NCBI GenBank assembly: GCA_037447655.1
Contig: JBBHKE010002628.1
Location: 81,281-145,280 of the forward strand
Origin: Zygnema cylindricum
Lineage: Eukaryota; Streptophyta; Zygnematophyceae; Zygnematales; Zygnemataceae
DNA length: 64,000 nt
Direction: 5' to 3'
Shown here piece after piece: positions 47,701 to 58,654 of the stretch. Made by a program: the position numbers and the translations under genes. Below the pieces are notes generated by a model, which was not told where the DNA came from, did no database searches, and worked only from the letters and a program-made list of their open reading frames with translations. How positions within the stretch are numbered: the first letter of the stretch is position 1; each line of letters opens with the position of its first letter.

Positions 47701-50700
47701 CTCCCCTTGCCCTCCCCCTTCCTCCCTCCCCCCCTCACTCCCTCCCTTTCTTTCCCCCCCCACCCTCTCTCCCCCTCTCCCTCTCCCTCTCCTCTCCTCT
47801 CCCTCTCTCTCCGTAACTCTTCCTCTCCTCTCTCTCTCTCCATCTCTTTCCCTCCCCCTTGTTGCATTTCTCCCTTCCAATTTTCTCTTTTTTTTTCCTG
47901 CTCAATCCCTCCCACTCCCCCTATCTCGTCGCCTCCTCTCGCCCCCCCACTTCTCCTCCCTCTCTCTCCTCTTCCCCTCTCTGCTCTCTCCCTTTCCCCC
48001 TCCTCCCGCTCTGCAATATTTACCGGAAACTTCTACTTTCAACTTAGAACTTTATTCTGACCGGTCTTTTTCACAACAGTTGGGCAAAAGCTCAGCTATA
48101 CTTCAGCACTCGATTGAGCAAAATGGGGGCTCGGATTTTTCAGGATTTTGATGGATCTTGGAGGCCCTAAGCTCCGAACTGGCACCCTTGAAAGTGGTGC
48201 TCGAATCGTGAAACTGAAGCCTCCAACAAATTCTTTCGGTCATCCGATGGGACCAGCTCGTGTTTGGCTTGCAGAACCAACTGCAAAACCACCTCTACAT
48301 TTAGCGGAGAATACAACTCACATTCCTATTTTGGCTCCAAAGGGCTGGTTGGAGGGGCTCAAAGAGGGAAGCACGGTTATGTTTAACGACACAAGAGGGA
48401 AGGCGAGGAAACTGCGTATTACAGGGGTTTTGGATGGCAAAGGTGGCTCAGGAGTTTGGGCAGATTGTGAGAAGGGAGCTTATGTTCAGACCGGAACTGA
48501 GCTGATCTTGGGAGAGGAAGTAGATTTGAAGAAAAAGAAGAAAAAGAAAGAGCGTTCTAGAATTGCGATTGTGGGTGAATTACCTGCTCTTGAATCAGCC
48601 ATTATTTTGAATAAAGGCGACACTTTATTGCTGGTGAAAGGTTCGGATCCGGGTGTACCAGCGGTGTATGATGATAATGGCAATGTCAAGAAGCCCGCAA
48701 GGGTGTCTTGTGCACTTGAAGAGGTTTTCAAAAATGTGAAGGTGAGTGAAACCAGACGAAATTAAGCTCCTTGTACTATCCGCTCAAAGCTCAGGCAGTT
48801 TTGTGTATTCACTGAGATTTTCACTCAAATTTATAACTTAGTGTTATTTACACTATTTAGTTTAGTGGCCCATAGTGAGTCATGTGGCAAAACAGTGTTT
48901 CGTGAAGGTAATTTTAACTAAGTGTTAATTTCTAATGATTCACTAACTATAATAACCATGTGTAGTGTAGCTTCTTGCGGTCTAGTTGGTCACAAGGAAC
49001 TGATTTTTTCTTTTTGACAGGTCGGAGAACCAATTAAGCTGGACGATGGAAAAATTGAGGGTGTTATAAATAAGGTCGATACGTCAGAAATTGCAGTGAA
49101 AATTACTCGTGCAGCGTTGAAGGGGGCCAAACTCAGAGGAGAAAAGGTGAGTTTATTGAATGGTTAAGTTGCAGCCAATGTTTGGTCATCTCGTCTAATG
49201 TTGAGCACCCATTTCTCTGCATCAGATTTTTGTCAACGTGGGATCCTTGTTGCCCTGTTTTGTAAGGATAATGGAATGGCCGAAAATTAGTTTACTCTCA
49301 ATGGGGTAGAAACTGATGAAGTAAACCTGTGATTTATTCGGTGTGGTTACCTGTATCCAGGCGATCAACCTTCCAGAGAGTAACCTCAATATTCATGGTC
49401 TCACCTCTAAAGATCTGATTGATTTGGACTTTATATGCAACCATGCCGACATGGTGGCTTTCTCGTTTGTGAACGACGCTACAGATGTTGCCATGTTACA
49501 GGTCAGTTTCAGTCAAATCATGTCGGGCATCGGTTGTTCTCACGCAAATGAAGCTTTATGACTGTTCTGTGTTAAACAAAGGTGTTTGTGTACCTTTTTG
49601 CTACTGGTCTGTGAAAGACCTCATCATTGTATTCATTAGAAAATGCTTTTTGAAATTCTGCAGGCGGAGCTGAAAAAGAGGGAAGCAGAGGAATTGGGGG
49701 TTGTGTTGAAAATTGAGACAAAAAAAGGTTTCGAGCAACTGCCCTGGATGCTTCTGCAGGTTGACAAACCACCTTTGCTTCTTTATTTGGCTGCATGTTT
49801 TGCTGTTATTGGTCTATTGTGCAGAAACGTCCACTTTTGTGACAATGCTGAGGAAAGAAGGATTGCATGAGGACTAGGTAATAGGAGAAAAATTTCCTGG
49901 TTTTTTAATAGGTGTATACGGGTATAATATCGATGTTTGTTTGTCGAAGATTTGCTGTTCAGTGTGCAATATTGCTGTATGGCAAATGGTGTTAAATGCA
50001 TAGTTCAAATATGCAGAAACATTTGGAAACGCTATTTATGGTTCATATTATGAGCTCATTTTATTTTTTGGATATATTTTTTGTATAGTATGGGGTTACA
50101 ACATACAGTGTTTCCAACTATTGTTTAATGTATCTCCTATGTTTTAACATTGGCGCGTCTGTGTTTTTGTTCCACGGCAGGGAATGAAATCTCAGCATCC
50201 CCTCGGTGTGATGATTGCGAGAGGAGACATGGCGGTGGAGTGTGGGTGGGAGAGGCTCGCAGAGGTTCAGGAGGAGATCCTGTGGTGTTGTGAGGCCGCC
50301 CATGTGCCGGCCATATGGGCCACACAGGTGTTGGAGGGCCTGGCAAAGGCCGGCCTCCCATCTCGCGCAGAGATCACCGACGCAGCTATGGGAGAAAGGT
50401 CAGAATTGATCCATTTCTCGTGTATTTGTTTGTTTGTTCTTACTTCCTTGGAGGTTTTGACCAAGCAAGGGGTAATGTTGTGTTAGGACACTGCTGATCA
50501 TTGATGCAGCTATGGGAGAACGGTCAGAGTTGGTTCCTGTATTCTTTTGTTTTTACTTCGTTGGAGATTTTTTCTAAGCACAAGGGGTAGTGTTGTGGTA
50601 GGAGAGAGACGACTGCGCTGGCTTAGGAAAGTGTACTCCGTGGATTGTTATTAGCTTTAGTAACACTGACGTGGTGCCCTTTTTTTTTTGCTTTTTGAAA

Positions 50701-50974
50701 CCGGGTCACGCCATTCGGAACTGAATTAGAGTTATTAACACTCTCATAAACTGTTTTTTTACTCTTAACAATGATTCGCAGTGGACCGTTGTTTTGCAGG
50801 GCGGAATGTGTTATGCTTAACAAGGGTCCCCATGTGGTGCTCGCTGTACGAACTCTAGACGACATTCTCCAAAGAATGAAACTCCATCAAACCAAGAAAC
50901 AGTCCATGTTGAGGCCACTGCAACTGTCTCATCCATTTATGTCGGTCCTGTCGACGGGTTCCTCGGGTTCGTAA
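44703..50974 (+). CDS. pyruvate kinase family protein (plant-type, probably plastid-targeted), multi-exon
   Basis: Exons: 44703-44918, 45081-45115, 45306-45683, 45885-45960, 46268-46414, 46613-46783, 47130-47278, 48144-48741, 49021-49146, 49361-49501, 49664-49759, 50181-50398 and 50800-50974 (stop TAA). All junctions are GT-AG and in phase. The kinase part begins at IMVTLPST and continues [70 protein letters not shown] and PSRAEITDA, so the Arg/Asn, Asp, Lys-x-Glu, Asp and Thr positions used by pyruvate kinases are present. The usual SGETAKG loop is absent; ECVMLNKG follows directly, as in the plant subfamily of Arabidopsis At3g49160. A Lys-rich insert (KKKKKKKER) lies in the region of the B domain. 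A Ser/Arg-rich N-terminus and coiled region (about 45540-45680) precede the catalytic part. The first exon and ATG are not found. Confidence 0.9.
46840..47110 (+). repeat. three ~95-bp diverged tandem repeats in intron
   Basis: TAATGCTGACATTTCGAGGG, TAATACTGACATTATGCGCG and TAATACTGACTGCTGC recur about every 90-95 bp, preceded by GACTTAAGG/CTTAGGG-type blocks, and lead up to the acceptor of the exon at 47130. Confidence 0.6.
47432..48010 (+). repeat. CT/C-rich simple-sequence tract in kinase-like gene intron
   Basis: (TTTCTC)n passes into (CCCCTCCT)n and (CCCTCTC)n for about 575 bp within the intron 47279-48143. The long proline/serine open frames are artefacts. Confidence 0.95.
48835..48970. 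repeat. degenerate CACCGCG-family MITE
   Basis: CTTAGTGTTATTTACACTATTTAG on the left side and CACTAACTATAATAACC...GTG-TA on the right, in an intron of the kinase-like gene. Ends are eroded. Confidence 0.4.
50374..50600 (+). repeat. ~115-bp tandem duplication spanning an exon end and its donor
   Basis: The copy at about 50374-50486 contains the exon end and donor (GCAGCTATGGGAGAAAG|GTCAG). The copy at about 50489-50600 repeats it in the intron as GCAGCTATGGGAGAACGGTCAG. Both go on with GTTTTTACTTC/CTTACTTC, TTGGAG and AAGGGGTAATGTTGTG/AAGGGGTAGTGTTGTG. Overall identity is high. Confidence 0.9.
50632..50785. repeat. degenerate CACCGCG-family MITE
   Basis: Left end TACTCCGTGGATTGTTATTAG and right end TTAACAATGATTCGCAGTGG are imperfect inverted repeats of the family ends; it abuts the acceptor at 50799. 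Confidence 0.6.
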
Positions 50975-52283
50975 TATACGAGGTAGCTAGTTCATTAGTT
51001 CTTTTGATGTTAAAAGGTATGTTTGGTTGTTCGACTGCAATAAGGAGCTGAGTGTGTTCAAACGTGGACAGATTCTCATAAAGAATCTTTCAGCTTCACT
51101 CAGTCGTTAATCTATGTATAGAACTGACAATAGTGGTACGATTTATACTGTGGAGCTCGTGGTAGTTAGATTGTGGAATTGATGCTTACTCAGTGTAAGT
51201 CCTAGCACAATCTAGAGGATGTCATTTTGTTTGACCTAATATTTGCTTAGTTCTTGTGTAATTGCTGTAGGTTTGTATAGTTGAGTGTATGTGTGTATAG
51301 TGTGTTTTATGTATGTAAACAGAAGAGGCCACAATCAGGCCATAACTAGGATTGCTCATGTTGATAGGAATTCGTGTCATGGAAAAATTATTGTGTCAAC
51401 TATACTGAAAAAAACTTGTAAAAACACAAAACAAAAAAAACACGGTTTTTGTGTTTTTTTTTGTCATTTTTGTGTCATTTTGTTTTTGTAGACGATCATT
51501 TCCGATCTTCTGACTTAATATGTGCGTTGGTTCTGTACCTTAAAGATTTGTGTCTAAATTGTAATAATTTGAATAAAAAAAGTGTTATGGCAAACACTTT
51601 GATGGTCGATTAAAAGGCAAAAATGGAAGTGTCAAAGGTACAAAGCCAATCAACACAAAACTGAGACCACTGTAGAAACAAATTGAGAAACAAAAAAAGG
51701 AAGCTAGAGGCGAGAATGAAACCTGACAAAGAACATAGTTAGCATTTCAAAGCAGAATCAAACACAACCCCAAGCTCCTTACATGGCAGTCCACCCTTTA
51801 AATCCCCAAACACAACGATGCATCGAGGTTGAAGAAGGATCCTGCGTCCGCTGTATAGCCAGTAACAAAAGCTAAAGATGAAAGGTTGTGTTTTAAGAAA
51901 TATAGTATAACAGACAGTTAAAAAGCACGATGGTAAACCATCTGCGTCCAGGGGTATAAAACGGGTGGCATGGCCAAATCTGAAAAACTACAAGCACGGC
52001 AACGTAAAACAAAGAAAGCAACGTGAACAAAGAAAAATGACAAGTAAAATTAAAGCACTCGAACCCAATAATATAAACACGACAACTCACTTAAAGCAAA
52101 ACTACAACAGCCTCGTAAGTCCCCACAACCCGAGGGAGCACATTGAGGGAGTTCCGGAACACGTCAACGATCCATAACCACAATAGCCGATCGAAGGAGA
52201 ATAGAAGCATGCACTCGCTGTAAAGCCACAAATAAACGTTGGCGGTAAAAAGAAGAAAGGACCGAAGGAGGAGGGCTCCAAGG
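50975..52283. other. intergenic; 3' flank of the kinase-like gene and probable 3' part of the LINE
   Basis: From 50975 to about 51640 I see only AT-rich sequence with an A/T-rich hairpin (about 51405-51490). From about 51640 to 52283 base composition becomes more GC-rich, like the LINE, and this probably includes its C-terminal coding remnant and 3' UTR, but no motif can be assigned. Confidence 0.4.
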
Positions 52284-54108
52284 TCATCGTAGCTCGAAAG
52301 CGCATTGGGCACTCATACGGAGAAACTCGTCAAACGCAACACCCAAACAACTAAAGATCTCGACCGCCATCGGAATAAAGTCATCCATAAGGTCACGGTG
52401 TGCATAATCACGCTCTTTCACCTTGGCGGCATCACAGGCGGCCACCCCAACATGCGGAGCTGCCTGGCCAACGATTGTAGCCGAAGTAGGGTTTGCCGAA
52501 ACAATGTCACCAAAGATGCGACGAGAACCATCGAGCAAAACAACATCGATCCGACGCAGGGGAATAATATGAGAAACTTCCTGAGGCACAGAAAGGCCCC
52601 CCTCCAAAGCGATAGTCGCAACAACGTCACGAATAATGTCGTGCACCTGGATCAATTCTACCCCATGGGAGCAACGAAGCAAATGGACGCCATCAGGCTC
52701 CAAGACACGACCACAAGAGCAAACTAGAGAGCCAAGTAGAGGAGGATACGGGAGGCCGAGGCGACACCGGAGGGCAATGGTGAATCGATGGGTGGATAAA
52801 ATAGGTGTAGCGGATAGCCAAGCCCCTGAACCAAGTCCACCACAACGGAGAAGACTAGTACGCGAAGAATCAGAGGGAAGCTACTCGAGAAACTCAGATT
52901 TAATAGCAGCGGCAACCTGATCAAAAATCTATTCTTGGACACGCTCAAAGGTTTTCGTAACAAGTGTGGAAAGAACCGGCATATCCACTAGGGCACGAGG
53001 AGGAAGAGAACGTGTCGCATCCAATAGGAGCTGGAAGGCAAACACACCATCTGAAACTTGAGGGATCACAGTGGCGAGAACGAGGGTGTCCCCAACCAAG
53101 AAGCTACAAACAAGATGGAGGCAATAAGGCACCAACTTCCCAAATAGGCAAAAGGAGCGACACGGGCAGTCAACAATGAGGGACCACGGTGGCGAGAACG
53201 CGGGTGACACTAACCAAGAAGCGAGAAAACAATAGTGGGAGCATTGAAGCACCAACTTCCCAAAAAGGCAACAGAAGCAACACGGGCAGTCAATAATAAA
53301 CCAAATCCCCGAGCAAAGACAAGGAGGAATGCCTGAATGCGAGCCGAAGGTTGACTCGCGATCAAAGGCTCCACGACCTAACAAAGTGAGAAGGGCAGGC
53401 TAAAACAGAGGAGATGAACGTCGGGGTGGGAAAGGAAGTACGGGTAATGTAAGAAGGGCGGTGGGGGAAACACCTAGTCACCAGAGCAAAAGCCACTTGG
53501 GGATCAAGAAGGTGAGGAAGGTCATACACATGGGACAAATCTGACTGAAGAGCAGCATCAAGAAATTTGCTCACGAAAGTATTTGAACAAAGAGGGCGAC
53601 CCACCACACAAAAACCATCGGAGGGAGGAGTTTGAAAACCAAGGGGGTGGAAACAAAAGAAATGGAATATCCGAAGGACAACAAATAACACATTTCGAGG
53701 GTGAGACAATATCGGGAGGAGACCAAATAACACACTTGGAGGGTGAAACAATATCGCGAGGAGACCAAATAACACACTTGGAGGGTGAGACAGAAAGGTT
53801 GATTTCGACCAAACGATCCTTGAAAAAACTATATGGCGTTACGACTTGATCGATAGGCCCAATAATATGTGTATCACCTGCAACTGAAGGGAAAAGGCAA
53901 GAAAAGGAAAGCGGTTGCGGAAGCATGAAGGCCACGGTAATGGGAAAAGGGCAAACAAAGGCCCTCCAAGAGGATCGCCTTGGCGAGTGTTGGTCACAGG
54001 GCTGAAAGGAATGAGATCACCAATAGTCGAGAAGGAAAGGCCGCTAGTCGAGGAATAAAAAGCCCTCACAAAAGGGAATAATTGGACAATTGGAGATGGA
54101 CCGGCCAA
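52284..54108 (-). pseudogene. decayed LINE (non-LTR) reverse transcriptase
   Basis: Read on the minus strand: an RT fingers/palm motif NTRQGDPLGGPLFAL (about 53955-54000), then AGDTHIIGPIDQVV (about 53865-53905), where the family catalytic ADD is AGD, then SPSKCVIWSP repeats, DPQVAFALVTRCFPHRPSYITRT (about 53400-53510, two overlapping blocks), FLGSW/YLGSW motifs (about 53130-53260, duplicated), and a C-terminal block (52703-52284) with RCSHGVELIQVHDIIRDVV, RRIDVVLLDGS, DIVSANP and FIPMAVEIFSCLG, typical of the C-terminus of plant/algal LINE-type RT proteins. Many stops and frame changes, no endonuclease in view. Confidence 0.8.
53679..53793 (-). repeat. 42-bp tandem repeat (2.7 copies) inside the LINE
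   Basis: Three copies of CCAAATAACACAYTTSGAGG with the next GTGARACAATATCGSGAGGA. On the minus strand each encodes SPSKCVIWSPPDIV, so the expansion kept the reading frame. Confidence 0.9.
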
Positions 54109-54109
54109 A

Positions 54110-56413
54110 CTAAAAATTCTTTTTTACTATTTTGCTCAAATTACTTAAAAATGTCAAATTACTTAAAGAAAAAATAGACTGGTTACTAAAAAAAATGAGT
54201 GGCGTTTATAGTTTTTTTTTTCTTTACGGTTGACACTCAACGAAAAAAACAAACCAGTTACTATAAAAAAAATTAGTGGTGTTTGTTGTTGATTTTTTAT
54301 TTACGGTTGAAATTAATTTATGTTGAAGTGAAAAAATTTAATCATCACACGAAGTAATGTCATCAAGATTGATAATGGGGATATTTTTACCATTCGTATT
54401 TTGACGGTCGTACAACAAAAAATTCTGATGTATATGTAGTGAGTATTAGCAAACACATGTAGTGAGTATTAGCAAACACACCGTAAACAACAACAAAAAG
54501 ATAAATTACTCTATACCAAAACAACAAAAAAAAACCAAAAGATCTATTTAGATGATGGCTTTCAAAAATAGGTTTTATGAAGTTAGCTTTCTAAAATAGA
54601 TTTATGACGTTAACGATAGTTGTAATAAAACCATTTTGTATTTTATTTTTTTTTGTTTATTCATTTTTAGGTTTTTTAAAATTTTAACGTTTAATTATAA
54701 CTTATTTTTAGTTTTTTTAAATAAATTGAATTAAAAAAAGGATTTAAGAAACAAAAATTTGAGAGAAAAAAAAAGATAAAATAAAATAGAAAGATAAAAG
54801 TGTAAAGATTTGATTCAAAAAAATACTGGGTTAAAATCAAATTATTTTTATTTGTATTGTATTTTATTCTCATTAATTAATTAATTTATTTTAGTTATTT
54901 TTATATATATATATAATTAAAAACATATTTTTTTTAAAATAAAGAAATAAAAAAAATAAAATCGGAAAAATAAAAAAAAAAACAAAATGGAAATAAAAGA
55001 AATAAAATTGTTAAATTTAAAATACATAGAAAAGAGTAAAATAATGAACATAAAGATAAAAAAAACACTTTTTACTTTAACACAAACAAATAATTTTGTA
55101 TCTTATTTGAATCCTTAACATTACATTACTTACAAGTGTTAGTCTGTGTACTAAATAATTAATACTATACTATTATTATACAAATAATCGTATAATTATT
55201 ATATTGAATATGTGATTTTTTTTATTATTATTTATATATTAATCACATTTTAATTAATTAAATCTATTTTTTTTCAATCATTTTTTGTGAAATTTTTCTT
55301 TATTCAAAACATAAACACTTCCATTTTATAAATGTATTTTTTAAAAACAAAACCATGAGTTTTTTTCCTACAATTTAAAAAAATAATAAAAAACAAAATG
55401 AAAAAAGTAAAAGAAAAACAAAATGAGAAAAAATGAAAGTATAATTTACAAAATAAAATAAAAATCAAATGCATTTTTTTTGCGATAATCTTGTTGCATT
55501 ATCTAATCCATATTAAAAATGATGATTTTTTTTGATAGATACATAAAAATAGATGAGACTCAATTACTCAAAAACAATACTCTAAAAAAAATGAGTGGAA
55601 TGTTGTTTGTTTTTTTATTTATTTTTGTAATTAAATTAAGTTATTTTAAAATAATAAAACTTAATTATTATATGAAATAATGTCATCAACATTGATAATG
55701 GGGATATCTTTAATATTCATATTAATGTCATCAAGATGTAATGAAGATATCTTTAACATTCGTGTTATCATATAAAATAATGTCATCAAAATTGATATTG
55801 ATAATGGGGATATATTTGAAAAATTATATATATATATGAAAAAACAAAAAAAAAAATAGAAGTAAAAAAAAATAGAGGGAAATAAATTGATGATAAAAAT
55901 AATTAGAAATAGAAAGAAAATTGGGGGAAATGAATTGATGAATACACACATTTTGTATTTGACTTTATTATTTTTGTTTATCCTCGTTATCAATGTATAC
56001 AAGTGTTTTTTATCACAACCATTAAAATATGAGTATTAAAGATATTTTCATTATCAATTTGAATGACATTATTTCACATTATTAAATTTTTATATTTTAA
56101 AATAACTAAATTTTAAAAATATTCTTACAGTCAATCTTGATGACATTACTTCGTATGATGATGAAGTGTTTTCTTCTATTTTTTTTTTTTGTTGTTCTCT
56201 TTTTTTTCTTTTTATGGTTTTTTTCCTCGTCCTTTTTTGTTTGTCCTCTTTTTCTCTACCTCTCTTTTATTATTTCCTCCTAATGTTTTTTTTCTTTCTC
56301 TCCATCTATTTTATTTTTTTTTAGCCTCTTTTTTTTATTTCTTATTTTTTTTCCCTTCTTTTCTTTTTTTTTTTTTTTTTTTCCTTTTTTTTTTTTTTCT
56401 TTTTTTTTTTTTT

Positions 56414-56490
<77 letters not shown>
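54110..56490. other. extremely AT-rich block without genes
   Basis: Mostly A/T runs. A ~45-bp motif (AATGTCATCAAGATTGATAA followed by TGGGGATAT) occurs directly at about 54357, 55678, 55724 (partial) and 55785, and in reverse complement at about 56035-56075 and 56115-56155. A longer unit (ATGAGTGGYGTT... to this motif) is repeated at about 54190-54400 and 55590-55710. Open frames here are low-complexity artefacts. Confidence 0.75.
56200..56490. repeat. poly-T-rich tract ending at the gap
   Basis: T-rich sequence degenerates into long T runs broken by single C or A; the final run before the gap exceeds 70 T. This is probably where assembly failed. Confidence 0.95.
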
Positions 56491-56500
56491 NNNNNNNNNN
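56491..56500. other. 10-N assembly gap
   Basis: Ten N of placeholder size following the poly-T run. Confidence 1.
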
Positions 56501-56586
56501 TAACAACTGTATTAAGGTAGTCCATAACTTTAAAAAATTGGGGTTTTGTGAAATAAACTGAACCATTACTTAGTTTTTTTTTCCAG

Positions 56587-56858
56587 CCTGTGATTAGAGA
56601 AACTAAATTGTTTCCAAAGTGGAAATTTTATTATGTCAACAATTCTCGAATTACGACAAATTCCCAAATGGAGCACAAACTATTTAAGGAAAACTTGGGA
56701 AGATTGGCACTTTCAACTTTTGCGAATTTGCAAATCGTGGAAAAATGTGATCATTTTATTGGAACTTTGGCGTCAAATTGGGCTCGAGTGATAAATGAAT
56801 TGAGATTAACGAGTGGACGGTTACATTCTGGATTTTTGACTCTCAATTTCGGAGACCA
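56587..56858 (+). CDS. isolated exon, probable fucosyltransferase/GT23-like glycosyltransferase
   Basis: After a good acceptor (TTTTTTCCAG, ends 56586) a single frame reads about 90 residues. CDHFIGTLASNWARVINELR followed by a Phe-Leu-x-Leu-Asn segment resembles the C-terminal part of alpha-1,6-fucosyltransferase-like proteins, where a similar block contributes to GDP-fucose binding. It either splices at CA|GTAAGC (56858) or ends at the in-frame TAA at 56860-56862. No neighbouring exon is recognisable upstream (gap) or downstream, so it is a gene fragment or the last exon of a gene cut by the gap. The family call is from motif memory only. Confidence 0.4.
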
Positions 56859-57390
56859 GTAAGCAATTTTTGAATAAATAACCATTTTTGTAATGTTAAA
56901 ATAAATTCAAATAGCTTTATATTTCGAGGTTTTAGTTTTAGTTTTTTTTTTTTTTTGTTTCTAGGGGACGAGCGTTCATTATTTATCATATTTTCTTGCC
57001 TTAAGTGAAGTATTTCTTGGAAAGGTGTTTTCTTCAAAGTGACTCAAGTACCCAAAGATATCTGATTTAATATGATAGAAAATAAAAAGTTTAATTGAAT
57101 GAAAGCTTTTTCATACATGCATGAAAAATATAGTTGACATTTATGAAAAGTTTAAGAAAATTGTTTCAAATGTATAGTGAAAATTGGGCCCAATGTCATC
57201 AGTCTTAAACTACAAAACTATTTTTTAAGGTATTCTAGTTTGTACACAAGAAGGTTATTTTATGTTTGAAGAATCTACACCATTAATTGTTATTAGAATA
57301 AACAAATTATTGGCTTGGGGTTTTATATCGGTGTTATGAGCTCTAATTTGGTTTTGAATGATGAAACTGATTAGCGTTTAGAAGACGACA
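56859..57390. other. no gene seen; AT-rich sequence with one MITE-like end
   Basis: A TA-CACCATTAATTGTTATTAG end of the CACCGCG family is visible at about 57275, with CTCTAATTTGG-type internal sequence at about 57340; the right end could not be placed. Confidence 0.4.
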
Positions 57391-57394
57391 ACTT

Positions 57395-57590
57395 ATACTA
57401 TCACTATTTCTTAATACTATTTTTGAATACTATTTCTTAATACTGTTTTTGAATACTATTTCTTAATACTGTTTTTGAATACTAATTCTTTATACTATTT
57501 CTTAATACTAATTTCTTAATACTATTTTTTAATACTATTTTTAATACTATTTCTTTATACTGTTTCTTAATACTATTTCAGGTTCAAGGC
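57395..57590 (+). repeat. ~24-bp minisatellite (TTTTTGAATACTATTTCTTA type)
   Basis: Units built from AATACTATTTCTTAATACTG/TTTTTG repeat about eight times with small length changes. Confidence 0.85.
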
Positions 57591-58646
57591 TAGAGTTTAG
57601 GGCACCAATTTAGTGTTATTAACTCTAATAAAGGTACAAAATGTACTTTACACTATTTTGTCCTGACTTGCATGACTCCATATATGTACATGGGAGGGAG
57701 AAAGGGACCGGTAAGGAAGAAATTGTGGAGGGAGAGAGGACTCTAAAATAGTTATACTGCGACAAAATCGGGTCATTTTGGAGTTCATTTGAACCCTCAT
57801 ATTCGGCCCGGAAATAGCCCAATTTTATATTTATATTTGTAAAACTGGAAAATTTGGTCCAATTAAGTGGTTAGTAGGAGTTATTAGCGGTTTTCTGGAA
57901 AAAAAACCACAGGTGTTTCAAAATAATTGAGCTAGGGTTCCACCAAAATAAAAACGACAAAAAAAATATGCCCAGGCGTTTAAGCACTCACTGCCGGATA
58001 TTATGGTTCGAAACTGCAACTTTTTTTTTTTCTTGGCTAAAGAAAAACCAAAAATCACCAGAAAAACCCTCCAATCACTGACTAAAAAAATCGTACAGTT
58101 ATAGTTTATACTGAAAAGGTATCTCCTTTTGTTGTGTTTTTTTTTCTTTCTTTTCTCTTATTTTGTCCTTCAACTTATACCTTTGCCATACTTTTTCCTT
58201 TCTTCTCTTTTTCATTTCTTTCAATTTCTCCTTTCCTTAGCCCTAAATAGCCTCACTTCCTTCACCAATTTTTCAAAAAAGACAAAACACACCTATCTCG
58301 CGTACGGAGAGGGGAAGAGAAATAAAAAGTGGAAGGGAGAAGCGGAAAGGAGAAAAGAAGGGAGGGGAGTTTTTATTTTTAGGGTTTTAGTTTTGATTAG
58401 GGTTTTGTTATGGTTGAAGTATGTTAGATTTTGTATCAATTTGTCTTTTATGGTCGCCCAATTTTACTTTCCAATCGTGGTTTGCACCTCATTATTTTAC
58501 CATCACGTTTTTTGTAAATAATATGATCTTATTTCTTTTGTTTTATTTGTTCGGGCGCAACCAAAAATAGTACGGTCAGCATTTTGAACCTGATGGTTTA
58601 ACCATAAGATATTTTTGGAAATAAAATATTCTCCCTAGAGTTGTGC
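57591..58646. other. no gene seen
   Basis: AT-rich, with T-rich (58130-58230) and A/G-rich (58300-58375) stretches. The open frame 58129-58521 is pyrimidine-driven and has no recognisable motif. Confidence 0.5.
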
Positions 58647-58654
58647 ATCAAAGG

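Noticed and set aside
47399-48151. 250-residue Ser/Pro-rich open frame
   Set aside because: It is the pyrimidine tract of an intron; flanking exons splice in phase across it.
51285-51491. Open frame after the kinase-like gene
   Set aside because: Short, AT-rich, no motif, no splice context; it lies in the probable 3' flank.
52305-53849. Plus-strand open frames across the LINE region
   Set aside because: The reverse-transcriptase motifs are on the minus strand; the plus-strand frames are shadows.
56189-56503. Phe-rich open frame and Lys-rich complement
   Set aside because: Translation of poly-T/poly-A next to a gap.
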